A stretch of DNA of 17,554 bases from JBGOUJ01 sp041477005. Its GTDB lineage: Bacteria > Acidobacteriota > Terriglobia > Bryobacterales > JACQDG01. This document shows positions 6,457 to 12,946 of this stretch, in pieces. A model generated the notes under the pieces. That model ran no database searches and was not told the DNA's origin. It saw only the letters and a list, made by a program, of their open reading frames with translations. Location: positions 1-17,554 of the forward strand of contig JBGOUJ010000089.1 of NCBI GenBank assembly GCA_041477005.1, given 5' to 3'. A program made the position numbers and the translations under genes. The first letter of the stretch is position 1. Each line of letters opens with the position of its first letter.

Positions 6457-8633
6457 GGCTTCGCCAAATCCTCCGGCTTCAGCCCGGTATTGTAATGGAA
6501 CTCGCTGACGGTGGTCTCGGCGAACTTCTTGTCGTTCTGAAAGACGGTGGTCTTGAATGGCACGCGGATGCCGTCCACCTCGCGAAAATCCTCGTAAACC
6601 TCTTCCACCTTGGCGGGCGGGCCGGCCATGGCCTCGCCGCGGTATTGCTTCTTTAGCACCTGGCCCGAAGCGGCATCAATGAAGACATCCACCTGAGCGC
6701 CGTCTTTGGAGCTGATCTCCACCACGTCGGCCTCGCGATCGCCGACCTTGTCTTTTCGGACCAAGTTGACCGTGAGATCGGGGTTTCGATCGCTCAGCAG
6801 CAAGGTCTCGGTAAACCGGAAGATCTCCCCTTTCGCCTGCTGCAGTTGCGGCCCCGCCAGCGGCATCTGCCCCTGCGGCGCCTTGAGCCACCCGCCCTTG
6901 CCGTCGGTGTAAACGCCGATTTTGCCGAACGGCAGCTCGTTCTCCTGGCGTAGCGTGGAGGGGAAGATAATTTCCGTTTTCTGCTTCACCGCCATGGCCC
7001 CCATCGGGCCACTGATCTGGGCGCTGGCGGAGAAGGCAGCGTCCTTCAGGGCCGCCAGCTTGTCGGCGCCGCCGGCCGCCTTCTGCGCCCGCTCGAGCGC
7101 CGCGCGGCCCCGGGCGATCGATGCGGCGTCGGCCTTCGCCTTCTCCTTCTTCGGTTCCGGGATCGTGATGTCCACCGGCGTCACCGGCTTGCCCAGGGCG
7201 GTCAGCGGCTTATCGAAATCGGCCGGCTTCCCCACCTCCAGGATGGTGAAGTCCTCGGGATGCAGATGCTTCTTAGCCACCCGCAGCACATCCTGCTTGG
7301 TGACCGCCTCCAGCCGCTTCTTGTACTGAAAGATGAAGTCCTTCGGATAGCCGAAGTATTCGTAGGTCAGCAGGCGCCTCAACGTTTTTGCGCGGGTGTC
7401 GAAGTTGAATACGAAGCTGTTCAGGGCGGTCCCCTTCGCCGTTTCGATCTCGGCGTCGGTGACCTCGGTCTCGCGAATGCGCTTGACCTCCGCCAGCATG
7501 GCCTCGGTTGCCTTGACGGTAGAGTCGGACTTGGTGCCGGCCACCACCAGGAACAGACCTGGATGGTCATAGTGGGCGCCCCACGCCGCGCCGACCTGAT
7601 AGGCGTAACCCAGCTTGGTGCGCACCTGCTGCAGCAGCCGGCTCTGGAAGCCTCCGCCCAGAATCTCGGCCATCACTTCCAGGGCGGGATAATCCTCGTC
7701 TTTGAAGACGCCGCCCAAGTGGCCGATCCGGATGTTGGTCTGGTTCACGTCGTCTTTGGTCACCAGAAAAACACCGCCCTTGCGATTCTCCTTGACCGCC
7801 GGAAACGGCGGCACAGGCGCTTGGGGGTTGTTCCAGTCCTTCAGCGCGGCCTCGATCTTGGCTTTCATCTCCTCCGTCGAGAAGTCGCCGTAAACGGAGA
7901 GCATGACGTTGCCGGGGAAGAAGTATCGCCGGTAGAAGCGCTCCAGGTCCTGGCGCTCGATGCGGTCCACGTGCTCGTACTCCTGTTCCCAGCCGTAGGG
8001 GTTGTCCTTGCCATAGACCAGATTGGCGAACTCGCGCCGCACGATATCACCCGGGTCATCGTTGCGGCGGGCGATGCCGCTGCGGGTCTGGTTCTTGAAC
8101 AGGTCGAGCTTGTCTTGCCGAAAGGCGGGATGCATCAGCACATCGGCGAAGATCGCCAGCACCTTGTCGACGTTCTCCTTCAGCGTAAAGAAATTCGTGT
8201 CGCCTTCGGTCTCCCCGACGCCTGCTTCGACCGACGCCGCCATGCTCTCCAGCTCCTGGTCCAGTTGATCGCCGGGTTTGGAGACGGTGCCGCCGGTGCG
8301 CATCACCGACCCGGTCGCTTCGGCCAGCCCGATCTTGTCGGGCGGATCGAACAGGTTGCCCGTGCGGACGAGCGCCCGCCCGCTGATGATCGGCAGCGCA
8401 TGATCCTCTACCAGATACAGGCGCAGGCCGTTCGCCAGCGTGTAGGTGGCGACCTTCGGAATTTGGATTTCCTTGAGCGCCGGATACCGCAGGTCCTTGT
8501 AGCTGGCCGCCGCGCGCGGCGTTACGGCTGCGGATTTCTTCGCCGCCGGCTGCTGCGCGGGCGCCGCCGGCTGCTGGGCGACAGCCGCCGTGCTCATCAC
8601 CATCCAGGCGAGACACGCGATCCGGATCTTCAT
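6453..8633 (-). CDS. Inactive M16B-family (insulinase-like) subunit fused to a C-terminal LolA-like domain
   Basis: From ATG 8633-8631 the product has 726 residues. GAGGA lies eight nucleotides upstream. A GTG at 8648 overlapping the previous stop as GTGA, also with AGGAG in front, is an equal alternative adding five residues. A signal peptide ends near AAVAQ, then comes a Gln/Ala/Pro-rich linker. Two M16 half-domains follow (about 50-500). Where the zinc motif HxxEH should be, the protein reads GLAEATGSVMRTGG (about 102-115), so it should be catalytically dead, like the alpha partner of M16B heterodimers. Residues about 508-726 form an extra domain ending YEDFREVDGIRVPFKTTVF, similar to the LolA-like product of the last gene in the operon. 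It likely pairs with the active subunit encoded just upstream. Confidence 0.87.
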   Translation of the reverse strand: MKIRIACLAWMVMSTAAVAQQPAAPAQQPAAKKSAAVTPRAAASYKDLRYPALKEIQIPKVATYTLANGLRLYLVEDHALPIISGRALVRTGNLFDPPDKIGLAEATGSVMRTGGTVSKPGDQLDQELESMAASVEAGVGETEGDTNFFTLKENVDKVLAIFADVLMHPAFRQDKLDLFKNQTRSGIARRNDDPGDIVRREFANLVYGKDNPYGWEQEYEHVDRIERQDLERFYRRYFFPGNVMLSVYGDFSTEEMKAKIEAALKDWNNPQAPVPPFPAVKENRKGGVFLVTKDDVNQTNIRIGHLGGVFKDEDYPALEVMAEILGGGFQSRLLQQVRTKLGYAYQVGAAWGAHYDHPGLFLVVAGTKSDSTVKATEAMLAEVKRIRETEVTDAEIETAKGTALNSFVFNFDTRAKTLRRLLTYEYFGYPKDFIFQYKKRLEAVTKQDVLRVAKKHLHPEDFTILEVGKPADFDKPLTALGKPVTPVDITIPEPKKEKAKADAASIARGRAALERAQKAAGGADKLAALKDAAFSASAQISGPMGAMAVKQKTEIIFPSTLRQENELPFGKIGVYTDGKGGWLKAPQGQMPLAGPQLQQAKGEIFRFTETLLLSDRNPDLTVNLVRKDKVGDREADVVEISSKDGAQVDVFIDAASGQVLKKQYRGEAMAGPPAKVEEVYEDFREVDGIRVPFKTTVFQNDKKFAETTVSEFHYNTGLKPEDLAKP

Positions 8634-8644
8634 GGCTCGATTCC

Positions 8645-10189
8645 TCACTGCTGTTTCTCCTGGGGTGGTTTTTGCTGGGCTGCTTTCTCCTGAGGCGCCG
8701 CGACCAGGTAGCTGACCGTGCGGTTCTCTTTGCTGAAGTACTTCCTGGCCACTCGCTGGACGTCGTCGGCGGTGACCTTGTTGATTTCGTCGAGCGAATG
8801 GAACAACTGGCGCCAGTCGCCGAACAGGGCGTAATAGGAGGCCAGCTCCCCGGCCAGTCCGGAGTTGCTGTCGAGCTTGCGGATCAGCGCCGCCCGGTTC
8901 TTGGTCTTCACCATGTTCAGCGTGTCGTTGTCGACCTTTGCCGTCCGGATCTTCTCGACCAGCCCGTAAATGGCGGTCTCGTTCTCGGCGACGGTGTGGC
9001 CCGAGGTGGGGAACGAGTAGAACAGAAACAGGCCCGGGTACTTGTCGCCCGGGAAGTGGGGGAAGCCGCCGGCGTCGAGGGCGATCTGCTTGTCCCGGAC
9101 CAGCTCCTTGTAGAACCAGCCCGTGCGGCCGCCGCTGAGCACGCTCGAGATCACGTCAAACACCGCCCGATCCGGATCGTACTCGGAGGGCTTCTTGTAG
9201 CCGACGACGACCACGGGCTGTGCGGACGATTCGAGCTCCACGCGCCGCTCGCCATCCTGCTTCGGCTCCACGGTGTGCGCCGGCGGCGGCATGGGGCGGT
9301 TGGGCAGCCGCCCGAAGTAAGTCTCGGCCAGCCGCCGGATCTGCTGCGGGTTGACATCGCCCACGATGGCCACCGTCAGATTGGCCGGCACGTAGTGCGT
9401 CTTGAAAAATTTCTCCGCCTCGGAAGCGCTGAGGTTCTCCACGTCGCTGGCCCAGCCGACCGGCGGCTGCCCGTAAGGATGAGCGACGAAGGACTCGGCC
9501 AGAAAGACCTCCAAGAGCTTGCCCACCGGGTTCGACTCGGTGCGCATCCGCCGCTCTTCGCGCACCACGTCCCGCTCCTTGTAAAACTCCCGAAGCACCG
9601 GATGCAGGAACCGCTCCGACTCCATGTAGAACCACAGCTCGGTCCGGTTCGACGGCAGGCTGTAAAAATACACGGTCGAATCCTGACTGGTGGCGGCGTT
9701 CAAGCCCACCCCGCCGCTCTCTTCAATCACGCGGCTGTATTCCTCGTTCTCGACCAGCGAGCTGGCCTTCTCCACGGCCGCGTGGAACGCCTTGTCCAGT
9801 TGCTCGACCTTGGCCTTGCCGGCGCGCACGCCCTTGTACCTCTCGGTCTCCAGGGCCTGAAAGGCTTGCTCCACGTGCTCCAGGGCTCTCTTCTCATCGG
9901 CATAGTTCTTCGAGCCGATTTTGTCGGTGCCCTTGAAGGCCATGTGCTCGAACATGTGAGCCATGCCGGTCTCGCCCTTCGGATCGTTGACCGATCCGAC
10001 GTTGGCGTGGGTATAGAACGAAACCACCGGCGCCTCATGGCGCTCCACGGCGATGAAATGGAGGCCGTTGGCGAGCGTAAACTCGGTGACCGACTTCTCG
10101 AATTGCTTCAGATCCTGCGGGCGCGCCGCTGTGGCCAGCAACAAGGCCAGGACCGCACAGCGCCGCCCCTGAGCTCGATTCGCAATCAT
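8645..10189 (-). CDS. Zinc-dependent M16B family (insulinase-like) peptidase, catalytic subunit
   Basis: This 514-residue protein has a signal peptide (about 1-25) and a complete inverted zinc motif in MAHMFEHMAFKGT (H78, E81, H82). The third zinc-ligand glutamate is supplied by the KERDVVREERR segment (204-214). An insertion of about 50 mostly helical, charged residues (100-150) lies between the two. The second half-domain follows (about 235-480) with PVGWASDVENLSASEAEKFF and GDKYPGLFLFYSFP. The tail is Gln/Lys-rich (499-514). The protein is probably periplasmic and degrades peptides as a heterodimer with the inactive subunit downstream. It is the first gene of a four-gene operon with 4-nt overlaps. 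Its ATG is only 14 nt from the divergent YihY-family start, and no clear Shine-Dalgarno is seen. Confidence 0.92.
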   Translation of the reverse strand: MIANRAQGRRCAVLALLLATAARPQDLKQFEKSVTEFTLANGLHFIAVERHEAPVVSFYTHANVGSVNDPKGETGMAHMFEHMAFKGTDKIGSKNYADEKRALEHVEQAFQALETERYKGVRAGKAKVEQLDKAFHAAVEKASSLVENEEYSRVIEESGGVGLNAATSQDSTVYFYSLPSNRTELWFYMESERFLHPVLREFYKERDVVREERRMRTESNPVGKLLEVFLAESFVAHPYGQPPVGWASDVENLSASEAEKFFKTHYVPANLTVAIVGDVNPQQIRRLAETYFGRLPNRPMPPPAHTVEPKQDGERRVELESSAQPVVVVGYKKPSEYDPDRAVFDVISSVLSGGRTGWFYKELVRDKQIALDAGGFPHFPGDKYPGLFLFYSFPTSGHTVAENETAIYGLVEKIRTAKVDNDTLNMVKTKNRAALIRKLDSNSGLAGELASYYALFGDWRQLFHSLDEINKVTADDVQRVARKYFSKENRTVSYLVAAPQEKAAQQKPPQEKQQ

Positions 10190-10203
10190 ATTTCTAAGGT
10201 ATC

Positions 10204-11067
10204 ATGGCTCTGTTGCGCCGTCTCGCCGCCTTCTTCGTCCCGACCGTGAAGTTCCTGCTCGAAACCGAAATCCACGTCTACGCGTTCGCCATCTCCGCCA
10301 ACCTGCTGCTCTCCTTCTTCCCGTTCCTGGTGCTGATGCTCTCGCTGTGCCAGCACGTTCTGCGCTGGCGTCAGGCGGCCGACGTGATCTACCAGGCGCT
10401 CCAGGATTTCCTGCCCGCCGATCCGCAGTTGTTCGAGTTCCTCCGCGGCAACCTGCGCGTGGCGGTGGCCTCGCGGGGGCGCGTGGAGGCCTTCTCGATC
10501 CTGCTGCTGCTGTTCAGCAGCAACGGCATCTTCGAGCCGCTGGAAGTGGCGTTGAACCGCGTCTGGGGCATCCGGGAGAACCGCAGCTACTGGAGCAACC
10601 AGTGGGTGAGTTTCGGGCTGATCCTGATTTGCGGCGCGCTGGCTCTGGTCTCGGCGCTCTTCACGGCCACGAACCACCAACTGCTCGATATGCTGGCCGG
10701 GCCGCTGCCGCGGCTCACGCGCTGGATCGGCCTGGCCGCCTTCAAGGCCGCCGCTGTGCCGGTCTCGATCTTCATCCTGTTTCTGGTGTACTGGCTGCTG
10801 CCCAACGCCCCGATCCGGTGGCGCAGCGCTCTGCCCGCCGCCATCCTCACCGGCCTGGCGGTCGAGGCGGCCAAGTACGCCTACCTGCTGGTCTGGCCGT
10901 GGCTCGATTTCCGCCGCGTTTACGGGCCGTTCTTCATCTCCGTGACGCTGGTGGTGTGGGGCGTGATCTCTTCGCTGATCGTGCTCGCGGGCGCCGAAAT
11001 CTCCGCGCGCGGCCCCCGCCCCGGCCCTCCGCCTCCGGAGATCCTGTCTCTGTTTCAAACAAATTAA
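10204..11067 (+). CDS. YihY/BrkB-family inner-membrane protein
   Basis: This 287-residue protein has about six hydrophobic segments (roughly 27-49, 93-110, 136-157, 178-199, 210-231, 242-264). It has the YihY/virulence factor BrkB pattern: ISANLLLSFFPFLVLM (30-45), NGIFEPLEVALNRVWGI (107-123), LLPNAPIRWRSALPAAILTG (198-217) and YGPFFISVTLVVWGVISSLIVLAGAEI (240-266). The family is widespread and was once misannotated as ribonuclease BN; transport or envelope roles are suspected but unproven. AAGG lies four nucleotides before the ATG at 10196-10199. The gene is divergent from the M16 operon. The stop is followed by an A-tract and then the promoter of the lysine-rich micro-gene. Confidence 0.92.
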   Translation: MALLRRLAAFFVPTVKFLLETEIHVYAFAISANLLLSFFPFLVLMLSLCQHVLRWRQAADVIYQALQDFLPADPQLFEFLRGNLRVAVASRGRVEAFSILLLLFSSNGIFEPLEVALNRVWGIRENRSYWSNQWVSFGLILICGALALVSALFTATNHQLLDMLAGPLPRLTRWIGLAAFKAAAVPVSIFILFLVYWLLPNAPIRWRSALPAAILTGLAVEAAKYAYLLVWPWLDFRRVYGPFFISVTLVVWGVISSLIVLAGAEISARGPRPGPPPPEILSLFQTN

Positions 11068-11078
11068 AAAAAAATGTT

Positions 11079-11106
11079 TTGACTTTGGCTGCTTTCGTGC
11101 TACAAC
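11079..11106 (+). promoter_or_regulatory. Candidate promoter (TTGACT - 16 nt - TGC-TACAAC) of the lysine-rich micro-gene
   Basis: A -35-like TTGACT at 11079-11084 is followed after 16 nt by TACAAC at 11101-11106, preceded by TGC, which makes an extended -10. Transcription would start near 11113, at the base of the leader hairpin. A second TGT-TACAAT (11156-11164) lies inside the hairpin's right arm but has no -35 partner. Confidence 0.55.
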
Positions 11107-11111
11107 ATTCA

Positions 11112-11172
11112 TTGGACGGATTGTAGTGGGCAGCGAGCCTTACCGTTCGACCGCCTGTTACAATCCGTCCAG
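11112..11172 (+). ncRNA. Long leader hairpin upstream of the lysine-rich micro-ORF
   Basis: GGACGGATTGTA (11114-11125) and TACAATCCGTCC (11159-11170) are a perfect 12-bp inverted repeat. The stem extends inward by GTGGGC/GCCTGT (three G-U and three G-C pairs) and outward by a T-A and a T-G pair, giving about 20 pairs with a 21-nt loop that can form a small inner stem (CGA/TCG). It begins at the predicted transcription start, so the RNA would open with this structure. It may stabilise or regulate the transcript. In DNA form it could instead be an operator. Confidence 0.6.
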
Positions 11173-11218
11173 GATTCACCGGGACCCCAGTAGTTCAATC
11201 TTAACTGTGAGGTGCAAA

Positions 11219-11266
11219 ATGGCGAAGAAACCGGCAAAGAAAGCCGCGAAGAAAAAGAAGAAGTAG
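11219..11266 (+). CDS. 15-residue lysine-rich micro-protein MAKKPAKKAAKKKKK
   Basis: The ORF is ATG at 11219 to TAG at 11264-11266, too short for normal gene calling. A strong Shine-Dalgarno GAGGTG (11209-11214) sits four nucleotides before the ATG. The product has nine lysines in 15 residues with Ala and Pro spacing, like the basic tails of histone H1-like and other nucleic-acid-binding proteins. It is enclosed in its own unit: candidate promoter, leader hairpin, ORF, then a near-perfect intrinsic terminator 33 nt after the stop. That enclosure is the main argument that it is real. A role in DNA or RNA binding is inference from composition. It could alternatively be a leader peptide, or part of a dual-function small RNA of about 217 nt. 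Confidence 0.65.
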   Translation: MAKKPAKKAAKKKKK

Positions 11267-11298
11267 CGGACCACAAGGCCATCTCAACTGCAACTCTC

Positions 11299-11329
11299 AG
11301 GCAGCCCGAAAGGGCTGCCTATTTTTTTT
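11299..11329 (+). terminator. Rho-independent terminator with GAAA tetraloop
   Basis: AGGCAGCCC (11299-11307) and GGGCTGCCT (11312-11320) form a perfect 9-bp stem closed by the GNRA loop GAAA. One A and eight T residues (11322-11329) follow. This is the clearest intrinsic terminator in the window and ends the lysine-rich micro-gene transcript. Confidence 0.95.
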
Positions 11330-11357
11330 CGGGGAGATTCGGCGGCGGCCGGCCAGC

Positions 11358-11371
11358 CCCTCCCGGGAGGG
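11358..11371. terminator. GC-rich palindrome between convergent transcription units
   Basis: CCCTCCCGGGAGGG is a perfect 14-nt palindrome between the micro-gene terminator and the stop of the frataxin-like gene. It has no T-tract. It may impede transcription leaving the minus-strand operon, but evidence is limited to symmetry. Confidence 0.35.
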
Positions 11372-11386
11372 CGCGCCGGGCCGGCG

Positions 11387-11719
11387 CTACAAGGAAATCG
11401 GAGATCCCAGTTGCCGGCTCACGACCCGTCCGATCAGGGTCTTGAGAGTTTCGCCCGTCTCGGCCCACACGAACGTCTTCTGCGGCTCGGACCATTCCAG
11501 CTTGAAGCTCTTCGACAGCGCCGAGACCCAGATCTGCCGCACCGGCGCGTTCGGGCTGATCACGAAGCGGGCCGGCGCCGGCTCCTCGAATTCAATCGAC
11601 AGGTTGCCGGCGTTGTAATCCACCTCGAACTCGTGCTCCTCCGAGGCGGGCAGCAGCGACTTGCGAAGAGATTCCAGCGCTTCATCAACCGCGCGCTGGA
11701 AAACCTGTTCATCCATCAT
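11387..11719 (-). CDS. cyaY: Frataxin/CyaY-like iron-binding protein
   Basis: This 110-residue protein fits CyaY/frataxin in length and order: an N-terminal acidic helix (FQRAVDEALESLRK, 7-20), an acidic EEHEFEVDY segment (27-35), the beta strands NLSIEFE (39-45) and RFVISPNAPVRQIWVSAL (51-68) with the diagnostic RQIW, then FKLEW (72-76) and a C-terminal helix with TLKTLIG. Frataxins bind iron through the acidic ridge and modulate the cysteine desulfurase IscS during iron-sulfur cluster assembly. No isc genes are in view. It is the third gene of an operon after the AhpD-like and DinB-like genes, 16 nt downstream of the latter. Two consecutive ATG codons occur; the first has AGGA eight nucleotides upstream. 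Confidence 0.82.
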   Translation of the reverse strand: MMDEQVFQRAVDEALESLRKSLLPASEEHEFEVDYNAGNLSIEFEEPAPARFVISPNAPVRQIWVSALSKSFKLEWSEPQKTFVWAETGETLKTLIGRVVSRQLGSPISL

Positions 11720-11735
11720 GCGGGGTGTCCTTTTG

Positions 11736-12251
11736 CTATGGATTGACTTTGTAGTAGCGCTGGAACGGCCCTATGTGGGGATAGAAGGCGCGAGCGCGAT
11801 AAATCTCGGCCACCTGACGGATGTGCCCGAGGTCGTGCAAGGCGAATTCATTCAGCATCTGGCCGAAGCGGATCGGGCCCAATTCCTCGTGCCGCCCCAC
11901 ACGCCCCGAGACCTCATCCGGAAGCGGCCGCAGCCAGGCCAGGGTCTCCGCCCGCCGGGCGGTGAACATGTCGAGCTGCTCGGCGGCGTTGAACTGTGTT
12001 CCCGATTGAAACAACGCCAACTGATCGTAGAAAGGCAGAAAGGGGGACTCCTCTTTGACCATCGCCAGAAAGCGCTGGCCGAAGCCTTTCACCTCGACCT
12101 CGGCCAGGTGCGCCAGCACCATGGCGATCGACCAGCGGTCGGGCGCCGGCTGCCAGTCCATGTCTTCCGAAGTCGCGGCGGCCAGCAGCCCGCGCAGGAT
12201 GCCCGGCGTCTGCTCCAACACGGGGAGAGTCGGTGATTGCACGACGCTCAT
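11736..12251 (-). CDS. DinB-like family protein (putative metal-dependent enzyme)
   Basis: From ATG 12251-12249 this has 171 residues. The start is one nucleotide after the stop of the AhpD-like gene (TAA-A-ATG), so translation is coupled. A longer reading to 12398 lies inside that gene and is unlikely. The four-helix DinB pattern is present: WQPAPDRWSIAMVLAHLAEVE (33-53) with H48, and FALHDLGHIRQV (136-147) with H139 and H143. The three histidines form the expected metal site. The superfamily includes thiol S-transferases and many uncharacterised proteins. The neighbours (a thiol/selenol redox protein and a frataxin) suggest a stress or thiol-metabolism role, which is inference. Confidence 0.87.
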   Translation of the reverse strand: MSVVQSPTLPVLEQTPGILRGLLAAATSEDMDWQPAPDRWSIAMVLAHLAEVEVKGFGQRFLAMVKEESPFLPFYDQLALFQSGTQFNAAEQLDMFTARRAETLAWLRPLPDEVSGRVGRHEELGPIRFGQMLNEFALHDLGHIRQVAEIYRARAFYPHIGPFQRYYKVNP

Positions 12252-12252
12252 T

Positions 12253-12873
12253 TTACCGCAGCCCGCGCGCCGGGGCGGCGGGGAGGTAGCCGCTCTCGGC
12301 CAGGCGCTTGCCCGACAGCCGGTGCGCTTCCGGCGACATCTCGTGGACTCCGGCGGCATCGATCCAGCGGTTGTAAAAATTGAACAGGCCGCAGACATTG
12401 ATCGCGTCGTAGATCGCTTCGTCGGTCCAGCCCGTCCCGCGCACCGCCTCGAGGTCCGCTTCCGTAATCGACGCGGAGTCCCGGTTTACTTTCGCGATAA
12501 ACGCGAAAAGGGCCTTCTCGGCATCCGAAATCGGAGCGGTCTGGTAGTCCTCCAGCACCGCGTCGACCTTCGCCCGATCGTCCAGCAGTTCCGCCGCAAC
12601 TGCGGCGTGGCTGGCGATTCAAAACGGGCACTGGTTCTGCTTGGAGGTGAAGGCGGCGATCAGCTCCCGCATCCCCGCGCTGAGCGGCGACGGGCCGCGC
12701 ATCACCGCCTGGGAGAACTGGCTGAGAGGCTCGGTCACGCCCGGCTTGAACGCGAACAAGTGGAAGATCTGCGGCACCGGGAGGCCCGAAGACCTCATCT
12801 GCTCGATCATCCCGGCATACGGACTCGCCGGATCAGCGTGCTTTTCCACTTCCGGCAGAAACATCGGTTTCAT
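12253..12873 (-). CDS. AhpD-like (carboxymuconolactone decarboxylase/peroxidase-related family) selenoprotein with in-frame UGA, CxxU
   Basis: The reading frame runs from ATG 12873-12871 (GGAGG six nucleotides upstream) to TAA 12255-12253, 207 codons, with a single internal TGA at 12621-12619 (codon 85). Read as selenocysteine, the active site is NQCPF-U-IASH. The AhpD pattern E-x11-C-x2-C-x3-H is kept exactly (E70, C82, U85, H89), as for Glu118, Cys130, Cys133 and His137 of M. tuberculosis AhpD. The downstream part (86-206) stays open and family-like: DAEKALFAFIAKVN, GWTDEAIYDAINVCGLFNFYNR and a C-terminal GYLPA. A SECIS-like hairpin follows the UGA. AhpD-type proteins reduce peroxides or peroxiredoxin partners by thiol chemistry in the cytosol. 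It heads an operon with DinB- and frataxin-like genes. A true nonsense mutation or sequencing error is the alternative. Confidence 0.85.
12577..12621 (-). promoter_or_regulatory. Candidate bacterial SECIS element directly after the in-frame UGA
   Basis: On the minus strand, the UGA (12621-12619) is followed by a two-part hairpin. The lower stem ATCGCCAGC (12618-12610) pairs with GCTGG-A-CGAT (12586-12577) with one bulged A. An internal loop CA/GAACT comes next. The upper stem CGCCGC (12607-12602) pairs with GCGGCG (12597-12592) under the loop AGTT, which contains the GU expected for SelB binding. The upper stem begins 11 nt after the UGA, the distance described for the minimal E. coli SECIS. 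Confidence 0.75.
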
Positions 12874-12946
12874 GGGGAACCTCCCGAGAGGCGACTGACG
12901 GCCGAGCGCAGGGCCTCCTGCTGCCAGTCCGTCCTTGCGGCGGCGG

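Noticed and set aside
7260..8693. 477-codon plus-strand ORF across the second M16 gene
   Set aside because: Antisense shadow of a clearly family-like protein; no domain pattern in the translation.
8672..10249. 525-codon plus-strand ORF across the M16 gene
   Set aside because: It is an antisense shadow of a protein with a complete zinc motif; the translation has no recognisable domain. Its length reflects high GC.
11113..11329. tmRNA or 6S RNA as identity of the structured transcript
   Set aside because: No tRNA-Ala-like ends and no tag ending in ALAA, and the coding part has a normal Shine-Dalgarno and start codon. The single leader hairpin lacks the central bubble layout of 6S RNA.
11212..11445. 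77-codon ORF from GTG at 11212
   Set aside because: It uses another frame than the lysine-rich ORF, starts inside its Shine-Dalgarno, and reads through the intrinsic terminator and a GC palindrome into the frataxin-like gene.
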